Source: Thermococcus sp. MV5
GTDB taxonomy: Archaea; Methanobacteriota_B; Thermococci; Thermococcales; Thermococcaceae
Reading direction: 5' to 3'
Assembly (NCBI RefSeq): GCF_012027425.1
Contig: NZ_SNUE01000002.1
Coordinates: 186,001-250,000, forward strand
DNA: 64,000 nucleotides
This document shows, piece by piece, positions 18,746 through 28,272 of the stretch. The notes beneath the pieces were generated by a model. The model had not been told where the DNA came from. It saw nothing but the letters and a program-made list of their open reading frames with translations, and made no database searches. The translations under genes were made by a program, and so were the position numbers. How positions within the stretch are numbered: the stretch's first letter is position 1; each line of letters starts with the position of its first letter.

Positions 18746-19168
18746 ATGAAAAACATTGTTAAAAAGATGTTTCAGTCCGTAGGAATCCTCCTTTTTATTT
18801 TGGCTGGCTTATACCTAACCCACCTTTCTCTTAATCTAGATGATCCACATCTAAACGATCCGGATGTTATAGAACTCATTGTGAAATCTACCATGTATTT
18901 CCTAATAGTCGGAATAGCATTAATCTCCTTTTCTTTGCTCTATTCTGAACTCAGAGTTATAGTTAAATCTCTAACCGCAACAGTTCTTCTGGGTTTAGCT
19001 GCACTGCCCGGATACGTTGTTGGTGTAGAGCCTTTAACAAAAGAATGTTCACCATGTAGCGCATTTGAGATGCACTGGCTCATAAGGCTTGTTGGTCTGC
19101 TTATTTTTGTGCTTTCCATTGGAGGCCTCTTCCTGTTGTGGTTCCCATTTTTAAAAAGAAAATCGTGA
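18746..19168 (+). CDS. small four-TM membrane protein
   Basis: 140 residues from ATG 18746, with GAGGTG upstream. Four hydrophobic helices (about residues 11-28, 45-67, 75-94 and 110-133). A periplasmic-type loop TKECSPCSAFEMHW holds a C-x-x-C pair that could form a disulfide or bind metal. No family recognised. It lies between an IS-end remnant and mevalonate kinase, interrupting the usual MEMO1-mevalonate kinase neighbourhood, so it may be an insertion. Confidence 0.6.
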   Translation: MKNIVKKMFQSVGILLFILAGLYLTHLSLNLDDPHLNDPDVIELIVKSTMYFLIVGIALISFSLLYSELRVIVKSLTATVLLGLAALPGYVVGVEPLTKECSPCSAFEMHWLIRLVGLLIFVLSIGGLFLLWFPFLKRKS

Positions 19169-19254
19169 ATCACCAAAAGGAAAATAAATTTAACAAACAT
19201 ACTCTAAAGCATGAAAAATTAGATTAGTTAAGATCATCAAAAGGAGGGACAAAA

Positions 19255-20256
19255 ATGAGGATTCTCGCTTCAGCACCGGCTAAAATTATTCTCTTTGGGG
19301 AGCATAGTGTTGTTTATGGAAAACCCGCTATAGCGGCAGCTATTGATTTGAGAACATATGTAAGAGCTGAATTCAATAAAAATGGGAGAATAAGAATAGA
19401 GGCAAAGGATATAAGAACTCCTGGCCTAACAGTCTCTTTCTCAGAAGATCAAATATATTTTGAAACAGATTATGGAAAAGCCGCAGAGGTTTTGAGCTAT
19501 GTAAGAGAAGCCATAAACCTTGTCATGGAAGAAGCCAATAAGCAGAAAGGAGTAACAGTTTCAATAACTTCTCAGATTCCTGTGGGTGCTGGTCTTGGAA
19601 GCTCAGCTGCTGTAGCAGTTGCAACTATTGGGGCAGTTTCAAAGCTTTTGAACTTGGAATTAAGCAATGCGGAGATAGCTAAACTTGGACACAAAGTGGA
19701 GCTCCTTGTTCAAGGTGCATCAAGTGGAATTGACCCAACGGTTTCCGCGGTTGGTGGTTTTCTTTACTACCAAAATGGTTCCTTTGAAAGTCTGCCAGTG
19801 GTGGAGCTTCCAATAGTTGTGGGGTACACCGGTTCAAGCGGAAGCACTAGGGAACTTGTTGCTAAAGTTAGGAAAAGCTTCGATGAGATGCCAGAGATAA
19901 TTGATCCCATCCTCAACTCAATGGGGAAAGTTGTGGAAAAGGCTAAAGAGATAATACTAGCAGAATATAATAAAGAAATTAAATTTGAGCTATTGGGGAG
20001 GTTAATGAACATAAACCATGGTCTCCTTGATGCTCTTGGAGTTTCAACAAAAAGTCTGAGTGATTTAGTGTATGCTTCAAGAGAAGCTGGAGCATTGGGA
20101 GCCAAGATAACCGGAGCAGGAGGAGGCGGATGCATGTACGCCTTAGCCCCAGAAAAGCAAAGTGAAGTTGCAACAGCCATAAAAATCGCTGGTGGGATGC
20201 CAATGGTAACCAAGATTAGCAAAGAAGGACTTAGAATTGAGGAGGTTGAGAAATGA
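19255..20256 (+). CDS. mvk: mevalonate kinase
   Basis: 333 residues; AAGGAGGG precedes the start. GHMP kinase fold: [12 protein letters not shown] (motif 1, with the Glu/His that bind mevalonate and ATP), [15 protein letters not shown] (motif 2, phosphate-binding loop) and [14 protein letters not shown] (motif 3). It makes mevalonate 5-phosphate for archaeal ether-lipid isoprenoids. The stop overlaps the start of the isopentenyl phosphate kinase by 4 nt, and IDI2 follows at once, so the three form one operon. Confidence 0.95.
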   Translation: MRILASAPAKIILFGEHSVVYGKPAIAAAIDLRTYVRAEFNKNGRIRIEAKDIRTPGLTVSFSEDQIYFETDYGKAAEVLSYVREAINLVMEEANKQKGVTVSITSQIPVGAGLGSSAAVAVATIGAVSKLLNLELSNAEIAKLGHKVELLVQGASSGIDPTVSAVGGFLYYQNGSFESLPVVELPIVVGYTGSSGSTRELVAKVRKSFDEMPEIIDPILNSMGKVVEKAKEIILAEYNKEIKFELLGRLMNINHGLLDALGVSTKSLSDLVYASREAGALGAKITGAGGGGCMYALAPEKQSEVATAIKIAGGMPMVTKISKEGLRIEEVEK

Positions 20257-21035
20257 TAATCATCAAACTTGGTGGGAGTGTTATAAGTAACAAGAACGAG
20301 CCTTACTCATTTAATCAAGAGATTATTGAACAGATAGCCGAGGAGATTACTCAATTTTATCCAAATGAACAGTTCATTCTCGTTCATGGTGGTGGAAGCT
20401 TTGGACATCCAAATGCTAGGGAATACAACATCAGAGAAGGTTTAATTGGGGATTTAAACAGAAAGAGGATTGGTTTCTCAAAGACACATCAGGCTATGCT
20501 AAAGCTCAATGAGTTGATAATAGGCGTCTTTTTGGAGAAAGGCTTACCAGCTTATTCTGTCTCATCTTCATCGGTTTTCCTTATTGAGAAAGGTGAGATA
20601 ATTTATGCTGAGCTTGAGGTACTGAGGAAGCTCCTTGAGCTTGGATTTATTCCTGTTTTGTTTGGAGACACAGCAATAGCCCTTGATAAGGGAATAGACA
20701 TCCTCTCTGGCGATCAAATAGTGAACTATCTTGCAAGGATGTTCAAACCAAGCAAAGTGCTTTTTTTGATGGACGTTGATGGGATCTATGATAAAAATCC
20801 AAGAGAAAAGGGGGCAAGACTCATTAAAGAACTTACCGAAGAAGAAATTAAACATCTACTGGAAAGCTCAGAATCGGCTGGAATAGATGTAACGGGAGGT
20901 ATCGGGAATAAACTAAAGAAAGCTCTAGAAATAGCTCACTACACAGATGTGTATTTTGCTAATGGAATGATCAGGGGAAATTTAATAAGAATCTTAAAAG
21001 GAGAAAATCCAGGGACAATTATTAAGAGGTGGTAA
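20253..21035 (+). CDS. ipk: isopentenyl phosphate kinase
   Basis: 260 residues of the amino-acid-kinase fold: KLGGSVIS (ATP-binding Lys), [13 protein letters not shown] with the conserved His that marks isopentenyl phosphate kinases, and [19 protein letters not shown]. It phosphorylates isopentenyl phosphate to IPP, the last step of the archaeal mevalonate pathway. Overlaps mvk by 4 nt and is followed one base later by IDI2. Confidence 0.95.
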   Translation: MIIIKLGGSVISNKNEPYSFNQEIIEQIAEEITQFYPNEQFILVHGGGSFGHPNAREYNIREGLIGDLNRKRIGFSKTHQAMLKLNELIIGVFLEKGLPAYSVSSSSVFLIEKGEIIYAELEVLRKLLELGFIPVLFGDTAIALDKGIDILSGDQIVNYLARMFKPSKVLFLMDVDGIYDKNPREKGARLIKELTEEEIKHLLESSESAGIDVTGGIGNKLKKALEIAHYTDVYFANGMIRGNLIRILKGENPGTIIKRW

Positions 21036-21036
21036 A

Positions 21037-22152
21037 ATGGATAAAGAAGAGCTTACTGTGATTAGAAAGTTTGAACACATAGAGCACTGCTTAAAGAAGC
21101 AAGTTGAAGCTCATGTAAGTAGCCAATTCGAGAACATACATTTTGTTCATACATCCCTACCTGAAATAGACAAAGAGGAAATAGATTTAAGCGTTGAATT
21201 CCTTGGAAGAAGATTTGATTACCCAATAATGATCGCTGGCATGACTGGAGGAACTAAGGGATCTCAAATTGCTGGCAAAATCAACAAAACTCTCGCCAAA
21301 GCTGCCCAAGAGCTGAACATCCCCATGGGTGTTGGAAGCCAGCGAGCAATGATTAAAAACCCCGAAACCTGGGAAAGCTACTACGTTAGGGATGTTGCCC
21401 CAGATGTATTCTTGGTGGGCAACTTAGGCGCACCTCAATTCGCTGAGAATATGCCAAACCGCTATGGTGTTGAGGAGGCCTTGAAAGCTGTGGAAACAAT
21501 TCAAGCCGATGCCCTTGCTATTCACATGAACCCTCTTCAAGAGAGCGTCCAGCCGGAGGGGGACACACAATATAAAGGAGTCATAAACGCTTTGGCAGAA
21601 CTTAAGAGTGAACTTTCATATCCCATAATAGCCAAAGAAACTGGAGCTGGAGTCTCAATGGAAGTTGCAATAAAGTTGGAGAGCATTGGAATCGACGCAA
21701 TAGATGTTGGAGGGCTTGGAGGGACATCGTGGAGTGGCGTTGAGTACTACAGAGCAAAGGATGAGAAGAGTAGGAATCTAGCCTTAAAGTTCTGGGACTG
21801 GGGAATTCCAACTGCTTTAAGCGTTGCTGAAGTTAGATATGCAACTACCTTGCCAATAATAGCAACAGGTGGAATTAGAGATGGAATAACAATTGCAAAG
21901 GCCTTAACACTTGGCGCAAACCTTGCAGGAGTTGCTTTACCTCTGCTGAAACCAGCAGTCAATGAGGATGTTGAGGGAGTGATCAAGATTCTTCAAAGAT
22001 ACATAGATGAGCTTAAAAATGCCATGTTTCTTGTAGGAGCAAGAAACGTGGAAGAGCTTAAGAAAGTCTCTCTCGTAGTTACAGGTTTTGCAAGAGAATG
22101 GCTCGAGCAAAGAATTGATTTATGGGAGTTTTTGAGAGATAGAAGACTTTGA
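21037..22152 (+). CDS. fni: type 2 isopentenyl-diphosphate delta-isomerase
   Basis: 371 residues, the normal length for this FMN-dependent TIM-barrel enzyme that interconverts IPP and DMAPP. Visible landmarks: [10 protein letters not shown] at the N-terminus, [11 protein letters not shown] (FMN site), [23 protein letters not shown] (catalytic Gln and metal Glu region), [20 protein letters not shown] and [14 protein letters not shown] ends the previous gene and serves as ribosome site. Part of the mvk-ipk-fni operon. Confidence 0.95.
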   Translation: MDKEELTVIRKFEHIEHCLKKQVEAHVSSQFENIHFVHTSLPEIDKEEIDLSVEFLGRRFDYPIMIAGMTGGTKGSQIAGKINKTLAKAAQELNIPMGVGSQRAMIKNPETWESYYVRDVAPDVFLVGNLGAPQFAENMPNRYGVEEALKAVETIQADALAIHMNPLQESVQPEGDTQYKGVINALAELKSELSYPIIAKETGAGVSMEVAIKLESIGIDAIDVGGLGGTSWSGVEYYRAKDEKSRNLALKFWDWGIPTALSVAEVRYATTLPIIATGGIRDGITIAKALTLGANLAGVALPLLKPAVNEDVEGVIKILQRYIDELKNAMFLVGARNVEELKKVSLVVTGFAREWLEQRIDLWEFLRDRRL

Positions 22153-22173
22153 AGCTTTTTCTTTTCTAATGCA

Positions 22174-22184
22174 CATATTTTTAA
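22174..22184 (+). promoter_or_regulatory. TATA box of the RNase J gene
   Basis: CATATTTTTAA sits about 25-30 nt before 22205, placing the structured segment 22212-22265 in the 5' leader of the RNase J mRNA. Confidence 0.5.
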
Positions 22185-22211
22185 ACCCTCGAAGCTAGTA
22201 TACCTTAACCC

Positions 22212-22265
22212 GGTGGATTTCCGCTCCACCAGCCAAAGGGCCGAGGCCGACAAAAAGTCCGCCTC
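22212..22265 (+). ncRNA. two-hairpin structured leader of RNase J mRNA
   Basis: Hairpin 1: GGTGGA (22212-22217) pairs with TCCACC (22225-22230) around a 7-nt loop. Hairpin 2: GAGGC-C-GAC (22243-22251) pairs with GTC-C-GCCTC (22257-22265) around AAAAA, an 8-bp stem with one C/C mismatch. Both are GC-rich in an AT-rich gap and lie before the GGAGG ribosome site at 22277. It could be a regulatory leader or a small RNA. Confidence 0.5.
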
Positions 22266-22288
22266 AATAAAATAGTGGAGGAACTGAA

Positions 22289-23611
22289 ATGATAAAAGTT
22301 TACACAATAGGTGGTTACGAAGAAGTAGGTAAAAATATGACTGCCATAGAATATGAAAATGAGGTTATAATAATTGATATGGGAATTAGACTTGATCGAG
22401 TTCTTATTCATGAAGATGTTAATTTTCAACAAATGAGTTCGCGAGATTTAAGAAAATTGGGGGCTATTCCAGACGATACTTCAATTAGAAACAAAAAAGT
22501 TGTGGCTATAGCCCTTTCCCACGGCCACCTTGATCATATAGGTGCCATAGCAAAACTTGCACCTCATTATTCCAACGTCCCAATTTATGGAACTCCTTAC
22601 ACAATAAAACTTGCAAAAGGGGAAGTTAGAAGCGAACAGTACTTTGAAGTCACAAACCCCATGTATGAGACCCAATATGGTGAGATAGTCCAAGTGAGTG
22701 AAAACCTAGCTATAGAATTTGTCCAAATAACACATTCAATTCCCCATTCGTCTATGGTTGTAATACATACTCCAGAAGGAGCCGTAGTTTATGCCTGTGA
22801 TTATAAATTCGATAATCACAACCCCTTAGGAGAAAAACCCGATTATAAGAGGCTTAAGGAAATCGGCCAAGAAGGTGTAAAAATTTTGATACCTGAATCT
22901 ACCAGAGTTGCCGAGCAAACAAAGACTCCAAGCGAAGCTTCCGCAAAATTGCTTCTTGAAGACTTTTTCTACTACGAGGGGATGGAAGAAAAAGGCCTAA
23001 TAACAACTACTTTTGCCTCACATATAGCTCGACTTCAAGAATTAATAGAAATAGCAAATAACATGGGAAGACAGGCCGTTCTGATAGGCCGGTCATTAGC
23101 CAAATATACTGGCATAGCAAAACAGTTGGGATTAATAAAAATGAAAGGGGCCAAAGCCGTTAGAAGCCCAACTGCCGTACAAAAGACCCTCAGAGAGGTT
23201 TCTCAGGCTAGAGAGAATTATCTTCTCATTGTAACCGGTCACCAAGGTGAACCAGGAGCCGTCTTAACAAGGATGGCTAGTGGAGAGCTCTACGATATTG
23301 GAAAGAATGATACTGTTGTGTTCTCTGCAGGAGTTATCCCCAACCCCCTCAATATTGCCCAACGCTACGCCCTAGAGACCAAACTCAGAATGAGGGGAGT
23401 TAGGATGGTAAAAGATTTACATGTATCTGGCCACTCTAGTAGGGAGGATCATAGATATTTAATCAAACTCTTAAACCCCGAAAATATAGTTCCCGCTCAT
23501 GGTGAATTTAGGATGCTTACATATTATGCCGAACTTGCCGAAGAAGAAGGATATTTAATAGGAAAGGACGTTTTCGTGTCAAGGAACGGTTACAAAGTTG
23601 ATGTGAGGTGA
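22289..23611 (+). CDS. rnj: archaeal RNase J (beta-CASP 5'-3' exoribonuclease)
   Basis: 440 residues; GGAGG lies 7 nt before the start. Metallo-beta-lactamase motifs ALSHGHLDHIG, HSIPHS and VYACDYKFD are followed by beta-CASP motifs (PESTRV, IGRSLAKY, VTGHQGEP) and the C-terminal VSGHSSRED and VPAHGEFRM. It lacks the KH domains of FttA/aCPSF1, which fits the RNase J group. It degrades RNA 5' to 3'. In Pyrococcus it is reported to work with the Ski2-like helicase ASH-Ski2 and the exosome; a Ski2-like gene lies 10 kb away. Five nt upstream of idsA. Confidence 0.93.
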   Translation: MIKVYTIGGYEEVGKNMTAIEYENEVIIIDMGIRLDRVLIHEDVNFQQMSSRDLRKLGAIPDDTSIRNKKVVAIALSHGHLDHIGAIAKLAPHYSNVPIYGTPYTIKLAKGEVRSEQYFEVTNPMYETQYGEIVQVSENLAIEFVQITHSIPHSSMVVIHTPEGAVVYACDYKFDNHNPLGEKPDYKRLKEIGQEGVKILIPESTRVAEQTKTPSEASAKLLLEDFFYYEGMEEKGLITTTFASHIARLQELIEIANNMGRQAVLIGRSLAKYTGIAKQLGLIKMKGAKAVRSPTAVQKTLREVSQARENYLLIVTGHQGEPGAVLTRMASGELYDIGKNDTVVFSAGVIPNPLNIAQRYALETKLRMRGVRMVKDLHVSGHSSREDHRYLIKLLNPENIVPAHGEFRMLTYYAELAEEEGYLIGKDVFVSRNGYKVDVR

Positions 23612-23615
23612 TAGA

Positions 23616-24641
23616 ATGAAGTTTGATCCCTTATTCAAAGTATTAAAAGAAAAAAGCAAGGTAGTTGATGAAGCTATCTTTGAGCTCGTGCCAGAAAAAG
23701 AACCTAAGGTTATTTATGATGCTGCAAGACATTACCCCTTAGCTGGAGGGAAAAGAGTTAGGCCATTTATAGTATTAATGGCCACAGAAGCAGTGGGAGG
23801 GGACCCAGAAAAAGCAATTTATGCCGCAGCAGCAGTAGAATTGCTCCATAACTATTCCCTAGTTCATGATGATATAATGGACATGGACGAAAAAAGAAGA
23901 GGAAGGCCAACGGTTCATAAGATTTGGGGAATAAACATGGCGATACTCGCTGGGGACTTGCTCTTCTCAAAAGTTTTTGAGGCGATTGCAAGGATTCCTA
24001 CTGACCCCAAAAAGGTTGTAAGAGTTCTGGATGTTATCTCAAAGACCTCTAACGAGTTATGTGAAGGCCAAGCAATGGACTTGGAATTTGAAAGCAAAGA
24101 TAGTGTTAACATCAAGGAATACATGAAAATGATAAGTGGAAAAACCGGTGCACTAATAGACGCTTCAGCCACAATTGGCGGAATCATAGGGACAGACAAT
24201 GAAGAGTATATTCAAGCTTTATCAAAATATGGAAGGAACATTGGAATAGCATTCCAAGTGTGGGATGATGTTCTGGATCTTATAGCCGATGAAGAAAAAC
24301 TTGGAAAACCTGTGGGAAGCGATATAAGAAAGGGTAAGAAGACCCTTATTGTAGCTCACTTCCTAGAAAATGCAAATGAAGAGGATAAAAGAGAGTTCTT
24401 TAAGATATTCGGAAAATATGCCGGAGACGTACAAGGAGAAGGCATCATAAAGGAAGACGTTCAAGAGGAAGTCAAAAAGGCAATCGAGCTCTTAAAGAAA
24501 TATGGAAGCATAAGCTATGCTGCTGAAGTTGCAAAAGAGCTTGCAAATGAGGCCAAAAAATCTCTAGAGATACTACCAGATAGTAAAGCTAGAAGGTATC
24601 TCGAACTTCTAGCAGATTTCATAGTAGAAAGAGAATACTAA
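23616..24641 (+). CDS. idsA: geranylgeranyl/farnesyl diphosphate synthase
   Basis: 341 residues of the all-helical prenyltransferase fold. First aspartate-rich motif HDDIMDMDEKRRGRPT (about residues 88-103) and second WDDVLD (about 219), plus GGKRVRPF and GQAMDLEFE. It condenses IPP with allylic diphosphates to make the C20 (and perhaps C15) chains of archaeal lipids. Position directly after RNase J and the mevalonate operon is a conserved arrangement in this order. Residues before the first motif set chain length but I cannot assign C15 or C20 with certainty. Confidence 0.93.
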   Translation: MKFDPLFKVLKEKSKVVDEAIFELVPEKEPKVIYDAARHYPLAGGKRVRPFIVLMATEAVGGDPEKAIYAAAAVELLHNYSLVHDDIMDMDEKRRGRPTVHKIWGINMAILAGDLLFSKVFEAIARIPTDPKKVVRVLDVISKTSNELCEGQAMDLEFESKDSVNIKEYMKMISGKTGALIDASATIGGIIGTDNEEYIQALSKYGRNIGIAFQVWDDVLDLIADEEKLGKPVGSDIRKGKKTLIVAHFLENANEEDKREFFKIFGKYAGDVQGEGIIKEDVQEEVKKAIELLKKYGSISYAAEVAKELANEAKKSLEILPDSKARRYLELLADFIVEREY

Positions 24642-24837
24642 TTATGCCCATTTTCTCTTATTTACCACTATCTGAAATTCTAATCCTGAAGGATCAAGAA
24701 CGTCCTCTAACACGTAAAACGTTAACACATATAACTTATAACTTAAACAGTATACCGTATAACATCCCTAAATACACAGCTTTTAAAAACTCTAGAGCGA
24801 AAAGTTTATATAGCGAATTTGGCTTCTTTCTTTCGGT

Positions 24838-24914
24838 GCCCCGGTGGCTCAGCCTGGTGGAGCGGCCGCTTGGTAAGCGGCAGGTCGCGGGTTCAAACCC
24901 CGCCCGGGGCTCCA
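24838..24914 (+). tRNA. tRNA-Thr (anticodon GGT)
   Basis: Acceptor GCCCCGG (24838-24844) pairs with CCGGGGC (24904-24910), discriminator T, encoded CCA. Anticodon stem GCCGC/GCGGC with loop TTGGTAA; T loop TTCAAAC. A TATA box (TTTATATA, about 24805-24812) lies 26 nt upstream. Confidence 0.95.
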
Positions 24915-24985
24915 TATCGATCCCTGTTTGAGAATCGTACCATAAACCGTTAAAAAGTCTTAGTACTACTTTTATTCTGATACTT

Positions 24986-25501
24986 ATGACCAGCAGAGAA
25001 AGGGTCTTAGAGCATGTTACAAAGAATCCAGGAATAACTTTTCGTAAATTAGCTCAAGAACTTGAGATGGGGATAGGAAATCTCCAATACCACCTTCGAC
25101 ACCTTGAAAGAGAGAAAAAAATTGTTGCAAAAAAACTTGGAGGTAGGAAATACATCTTTCCTGCAGATTTTAGTGAAAGTTATAAACCCCTTATAATCGC
25201 GATTTCAAATGAAAGTCAACGAAAAATCTTAATTTTACTTGCAGAAGACGAAAAAAACCAGCACGAACTGGCAGAGAAGCTCAATCTAACCCCATCCACG
25301 ATAAACTACCATATGGAACGACTTGAAGCACTGGGACTTGTGAGGAAAATTAAACATGGAAAGAACGTTATTTATCAACCAAATTATGATAAAGATGTTT
25401 TAATCCGTATAATCAGAGAATATAAACCCAAAATCTGGGATAGACTTGCTGATAAGCTAATTGATTTAACCTTAACCTTTAGGGGGGAGAAATATGATTG
25501 A
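24986..25501 (+). CDS. two-domain winged-helix transcriptional regulator
   Basis: 171 residues with two consecutive winged helices: residues 3-58 (NPGITFRKLAQELEMGIGNLQYHLRHLE) and residues 72-140 (RKILILLAEDEKNQHELAEKLNLTPSTINYHMERLEALG). This duplicated layout is common in archaeal membrane-linked regulators. The transcript is probably leaderless: GTTAAAAAG about 30 nt upstream is the only TATA candidate and no ribosome site is seen. It overlaps the following small membrane-protein gene by 8 nt, so both act together. Confidence 0.8.
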   Translation: MTSRERVLEHVTKNPGITFRKLAQELEMGIGNLQYHLRHLEREKKIVAKKLGGRKYIFPADFSESYKPLIIAISNESQRKILILLAEDEKNQHELAEKLNLTPSTINYHMERLEALGLVRKIKHGKNVIYQPNYDKDVLIRIIREYKPKIWDRLADKLIDLTLTFRGEKYD

Positions 25502-25766
25502 TATTCTAACATATATTCTAGATAGTATCGTAATTGTTTTAGGAGGTTTACTTTCAGTAGTTGCGTGGAAAGCGTATAAGAAGAGCGGAATGAAGAGTAT
25601 CCTACTATTACTCTTAGCATTCCTTATGTTTACTATTAAAAAGATTATTGAAAATTCCCATTTGCTCAACGACACAATCTCATTAGATATTATCGATATT
25701 ACTTCAACGACTATAGAACTCGGAATACTTCTCCTGTTTTTTGTAGCCTTGGTGAAAAGAGACTGA
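25494..25766 (+). CDS. small three-TM membrane protein coupled to the HTH regulator
   Basis: 90 residues, with hydrophobic helices at about 6-25, 33-50 and 70-87 and few loops. GGGGAG lies just before the ATG, inside the end of the regulator gene. No enzyme motif is seen. The 8-nt overlap suggests it is the membrane partner, perhaps a signal input, of the regulator; this is inference from context. The gap to the next gene (25767-25858) holds nothing recognised. Confidence 0.65.
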   Translation: MIDILTYILDSIVIVLGGLLSVVAWKAYKKSGMKSILLLLLAFLMFTIKKIIENSHLLNDTISLDIIDITSTTIELGILLLFFVALVKRD

Positions 25767-25858
25767 TAATCTTCCTTATGGCCTTAATCTCCCCCCCTTC
25801 CATATCTATAAAGGTAAAATTTGAAATTTTAAGATCTCAAACTAAAAGACTGCATGAA

Positions 25859-26308
25859 TTATCGAACTATTAAAAGAGGAGGCCGTATATTCCCTGCTAT
25901 CTCCTCTAGCAAGCTTCCTATTCTCGTCTTTCCACTCTTTCCATAAGCACCCATCACGACTAGGGAATACTTTCCACTATTTGCTTCTTCTAGAATTTTA
26001 TCTTTCGCTATCCCCTCCACAATTTTTATGGAGCAATTCACGCCTTCACCCTGACAAAATCTCAACATTTCACCCATTACTTCTTGAATACTCCTTTTCA
26101 TATTGTTCCACACTTCCTCTTCAAAGTTACGAATTTTTTCAAAGCTCCCCTGCCTTGCACCAAGGTTGAAAGCAACTGCTTTGGCCTCCCTCTTGTCCAA
26201 AACTGAGAAAAGGACTATTTTTGCATTTTTCTTTTTTGCAATAGTGAGCGCATGAAGCGCTGCTTTTTGACTCCATTTTGACCCATCTATTAACACAAGT
26301 ATTCTCAT
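25859..26308 (-). CDS. universal stress protein (UspA family)
   Basis: 149 residues, single Usp domain: starts MRILVLIDGSKWSQKAALHA and ends VVMGAYGKSGKTRIGSLLEEIAG with the G-x-x-G-x(9)-G-[ST]-type ATP-binding signature (GAYGKSGKTRIGS), so nucleotide binding is likely. It is the last gene of a three-gene run (Usp-like, ion transporter, Usp), 3 nt downstream of the transporter, suggesting it senses nucleotide status for the transporter. Confidence 0.85.
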   Translation of the reverse strand: MRILVLIDGSKWSQKAALHALTIAKKKNAKIVLFSVLDKREAKAVAFNLGARQGSFEKIRNFEEEVWNNMKRSIQEVMGEMLRFCQGEGVNCSIKIVEGIAKDKILEEANSGKYSLVVMGAYGKSGKTRIGSLLEEIAGNIRPPLLIVR

Positions 26309-26311
26309 CGT

Positions 26312-27592
26312 TCACCACCATACATATCTAAACCACAAAACTCCAATACCAACCCCAACTGTGAGTGTCATTACTATAATCCCCATTTTAAGAAAATCCA
26401 CAAACGTGATTTTTATGCCTTCCTTTGCAGCTATTCCAATGACCACAACGTTTGCTGAGGCTCCAATAGCAGTCCCATTTCCTCCCAAACATGCTCCTAA
26501 ACTTAAAGCCCACCAAAGAGGATACGTATCAAGAGATGTTCCCATAGCCTTAATAAGAGGTATCATAGTGGCTGTGAAAGGTATGTTGTCTATAATAGCT
26601 GAAGCAAATGCCGAGAACCATGCTATAATCAGCATCGCTTCTCCTTCACCATGCATATAAGACATCACCCAACGGGCTATCTGCTCTATAAATCCAGTTT
26701 CGACAAGACTACCAACTAGAATAAATAAACCTCCAAAGAAGAAAAGAGTCACCCATTCTACTTTTTCTAAAATTCCCTCGGGGTTTTCTCGACTCCAGAA
26801 TAAGAGCAAAGAAGCCCCAAATAATGCCACTACTGCTGGCTCTACACCAAGTCTATCATGAACAAAAAATAGGGTTATCACAACGAGGATAGTAGTTATT
26901 GATTTTCTGAAAAGAGCTAAATCTCTGATGGCAGCTCTTTCATCTAAACTATCTAGAGTTCTCAGAATTCTTTCCTTTTTTTCTTCACTGACTCGTAATA
27001 CCTCCCGATAAGCAAAATAGACTATAATGATCATAACTACTAGATCTAAAAGGGCTATAGGCCCCATGTTACTAATAAACTCATTAAAACTCAGTCCGGC
27101 AGCAGAGCCTATCATTATATTAGGAGGATCCCCAATGAGAGTCGCTGTTCCTCCAATATTAGAGGCAAAAATCTCCGAAAGAAGGAAAGGAAGAGGATTT
27201 ATCTCCATTAACCTAGAAATATAAAGAAGCATTGGAGTGAGGAGCAAAACTGTTGTTACATTATCCAAAAAAGCACTAACAATGGCCGTAACAATGGAAA
27301 ACAATAAAAGAACACGAATAGGTTCACCTTTAGCCATTTTACTTGTTCTTATTGCGATATACTCAAAAAGACCGCTCATTCTAGTTGTATTAACTATTAT
27401 CATCATACCAGCAAGAAGGAGGATTGTGTCTAAATCCAAAAAAACAGGGACCCTCTCCCAAGGAACTATGTTTGCCAATAAAACTATAGAAGCCCCCATC
27501 ATTGCAGCAACTGTCCTGTGGATTCGTTCGCTTATTATAAGAGCGTAAGTAAAAATGAAAACCAGTAATGCAAAGAGCTCCATGTTTGTCAC
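26312..27592 (-). CDS. ArsB/NhaD (ion transporter superfamily) permease
   Basis: 426 residues with 10-12 hydrophobic helices. Two internally similar halves carry FLDNVTTVLLLTPMLL and ASAIIDNIPFTATMIP, the paired unwound-helix motifs of the IT superfamily, and GGTATLIGDPPNIMIGS / GGNGTAIGASANVVVIG, a strong match to the NhaD/ArsB-type group. It may move Na+, arsenite, or a dicarboxylate; no ars genes are close by. Start GTG 27592 has GGTGA four nt upstream; ATG 27583 is the alternative. Confidence 0.85.
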   Translation of the reverse strand: MTNMELFALLVFIFTYALIISERIHRTVAAMMGASIVLLANIVPWERVPVFLDLDTILLLAGMMIIVNTTRMSGLFEYIAIRTSKMAKGEPIRVLLLFSIVTAIVSAFLDNVTTVLLLTPMLLYISRLMEINPLPFLLSEIFASNIGGTATLIGDPPNIMIGSAAGLSFNEFISNMGPIALLDLVVMIIIVYFAYREVLRVSEEKKERILRTLDSLDERAAIRDLALFRKSITTILVVITLFFVHDRLGVEPAVVALFGASLLLFWSRENPEGILEKVEWVTLFFFGGLFILVGSLVETGFIEQIARWVMSYMHGEGEAMLIIAWFSAFASAIIDNIPFTATMIPLIKAMGTSLDTYPLWWALSLGACLGGNGTAIGASANVVVIGIAAKEGIKITFVDFLKMGIIVMTLTVGVGIGVLWFRYVWW

Positions 27593-27603
27593 TGTCTCAC
27601 CCC

Positions 27604-28146
27604 CTAATAGACTACAGCAGGAATTTTCAGATGTTGGATTATCTTAAGGACTATTGGGCTCAAAGGAGAGGTTTTTGTTATTTCAGACCCATAGGCCCTT
27701 GAAATAACAAGCATATCAATATTTTCAGCCAATCTTATTATATCTTCACTTTTGTTTCCAAAAAAGATCCTCCGTTGCACCCTTAACCCAAAATCCTCTA
27801 ATTCTTTTGCAACCTTATCGAGCATCTCCCTACCTACTATCTCTTCTTTTCGCTTAAATTCTTCACTAGCTTCTTTGCTCAATGTCTGGCTCAATAAATG
27901 AAAGATTTCTGAGTCCATGATATAAACTAGTAACACACTTGCATCATATGCACTTACAGTTTCATATACTTCATCGGGAATGTTTTTTACATACCGATCA
28001 AGGGGCATGAGGATTGCCCGAATCTCAGGTAGCATTTTTTCTTCTTCTGTAAGCAAAAACTCACGATAGTGCTTTATTATATCCTCATATTTTTTACCCG
28101 CTATATGTTTGAACTTTCTCCCGATGAATGAAGAGTAAAGGCCCAT
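27604..28146 (-). CDS. universal stress protein-like protein
   Basis: 180 residues from ATG 28146 with GGGGGGAG upstream. After a charged helical N-terminus of about 45 residues comes a Usp-type alpha/beta fold (IRAILMPLDRYV, then ASVLLVYIMDSEIF, then DMLVISRAYGSEITK and a closing LKIPAVVY). The glycine-rich ATP loop of UspA is degenerate, so it may not bind nucleotide. First gene of the Usp-transporter-Usp block, 11 nt before the transporter. Confidence 0.7.
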   Translation of the reverse strand: MGLYSSFIGRKFKHIAGKKYEDIIKHYREFLLTEEEKMLPEIRAILMPLDRYVKNIPDEVYETVSAYDASVLLVYIMDSEIFHLLSQTLSKEASEEFKRKEEIVGREMLDKVAKELEDFGLRVQRRIFFGNKSEDIIRLAENIDMLVISRAYGSEITKTSPLSPIVLKIIQHLKIPAVVY

Positions 28147-28272
28147 GTTTCTCCCCCCTGAATCTTTAGTAAATTCCTTAAAAGAGCTTTGGTTCATTTA
28201 CTGAATTTTGGATTCATGGACCACAAGAGATATTAAATGGCAAAGAGAGTTAAATTAGCGGGGGTGAATAAA

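Noticed and set aside
24644-24931. 95-codon + strand frame after idsA
   Set aside because: It runs through the whole of tRNA-Thr and its promoter, has no ribosome site and no protein-like composition.
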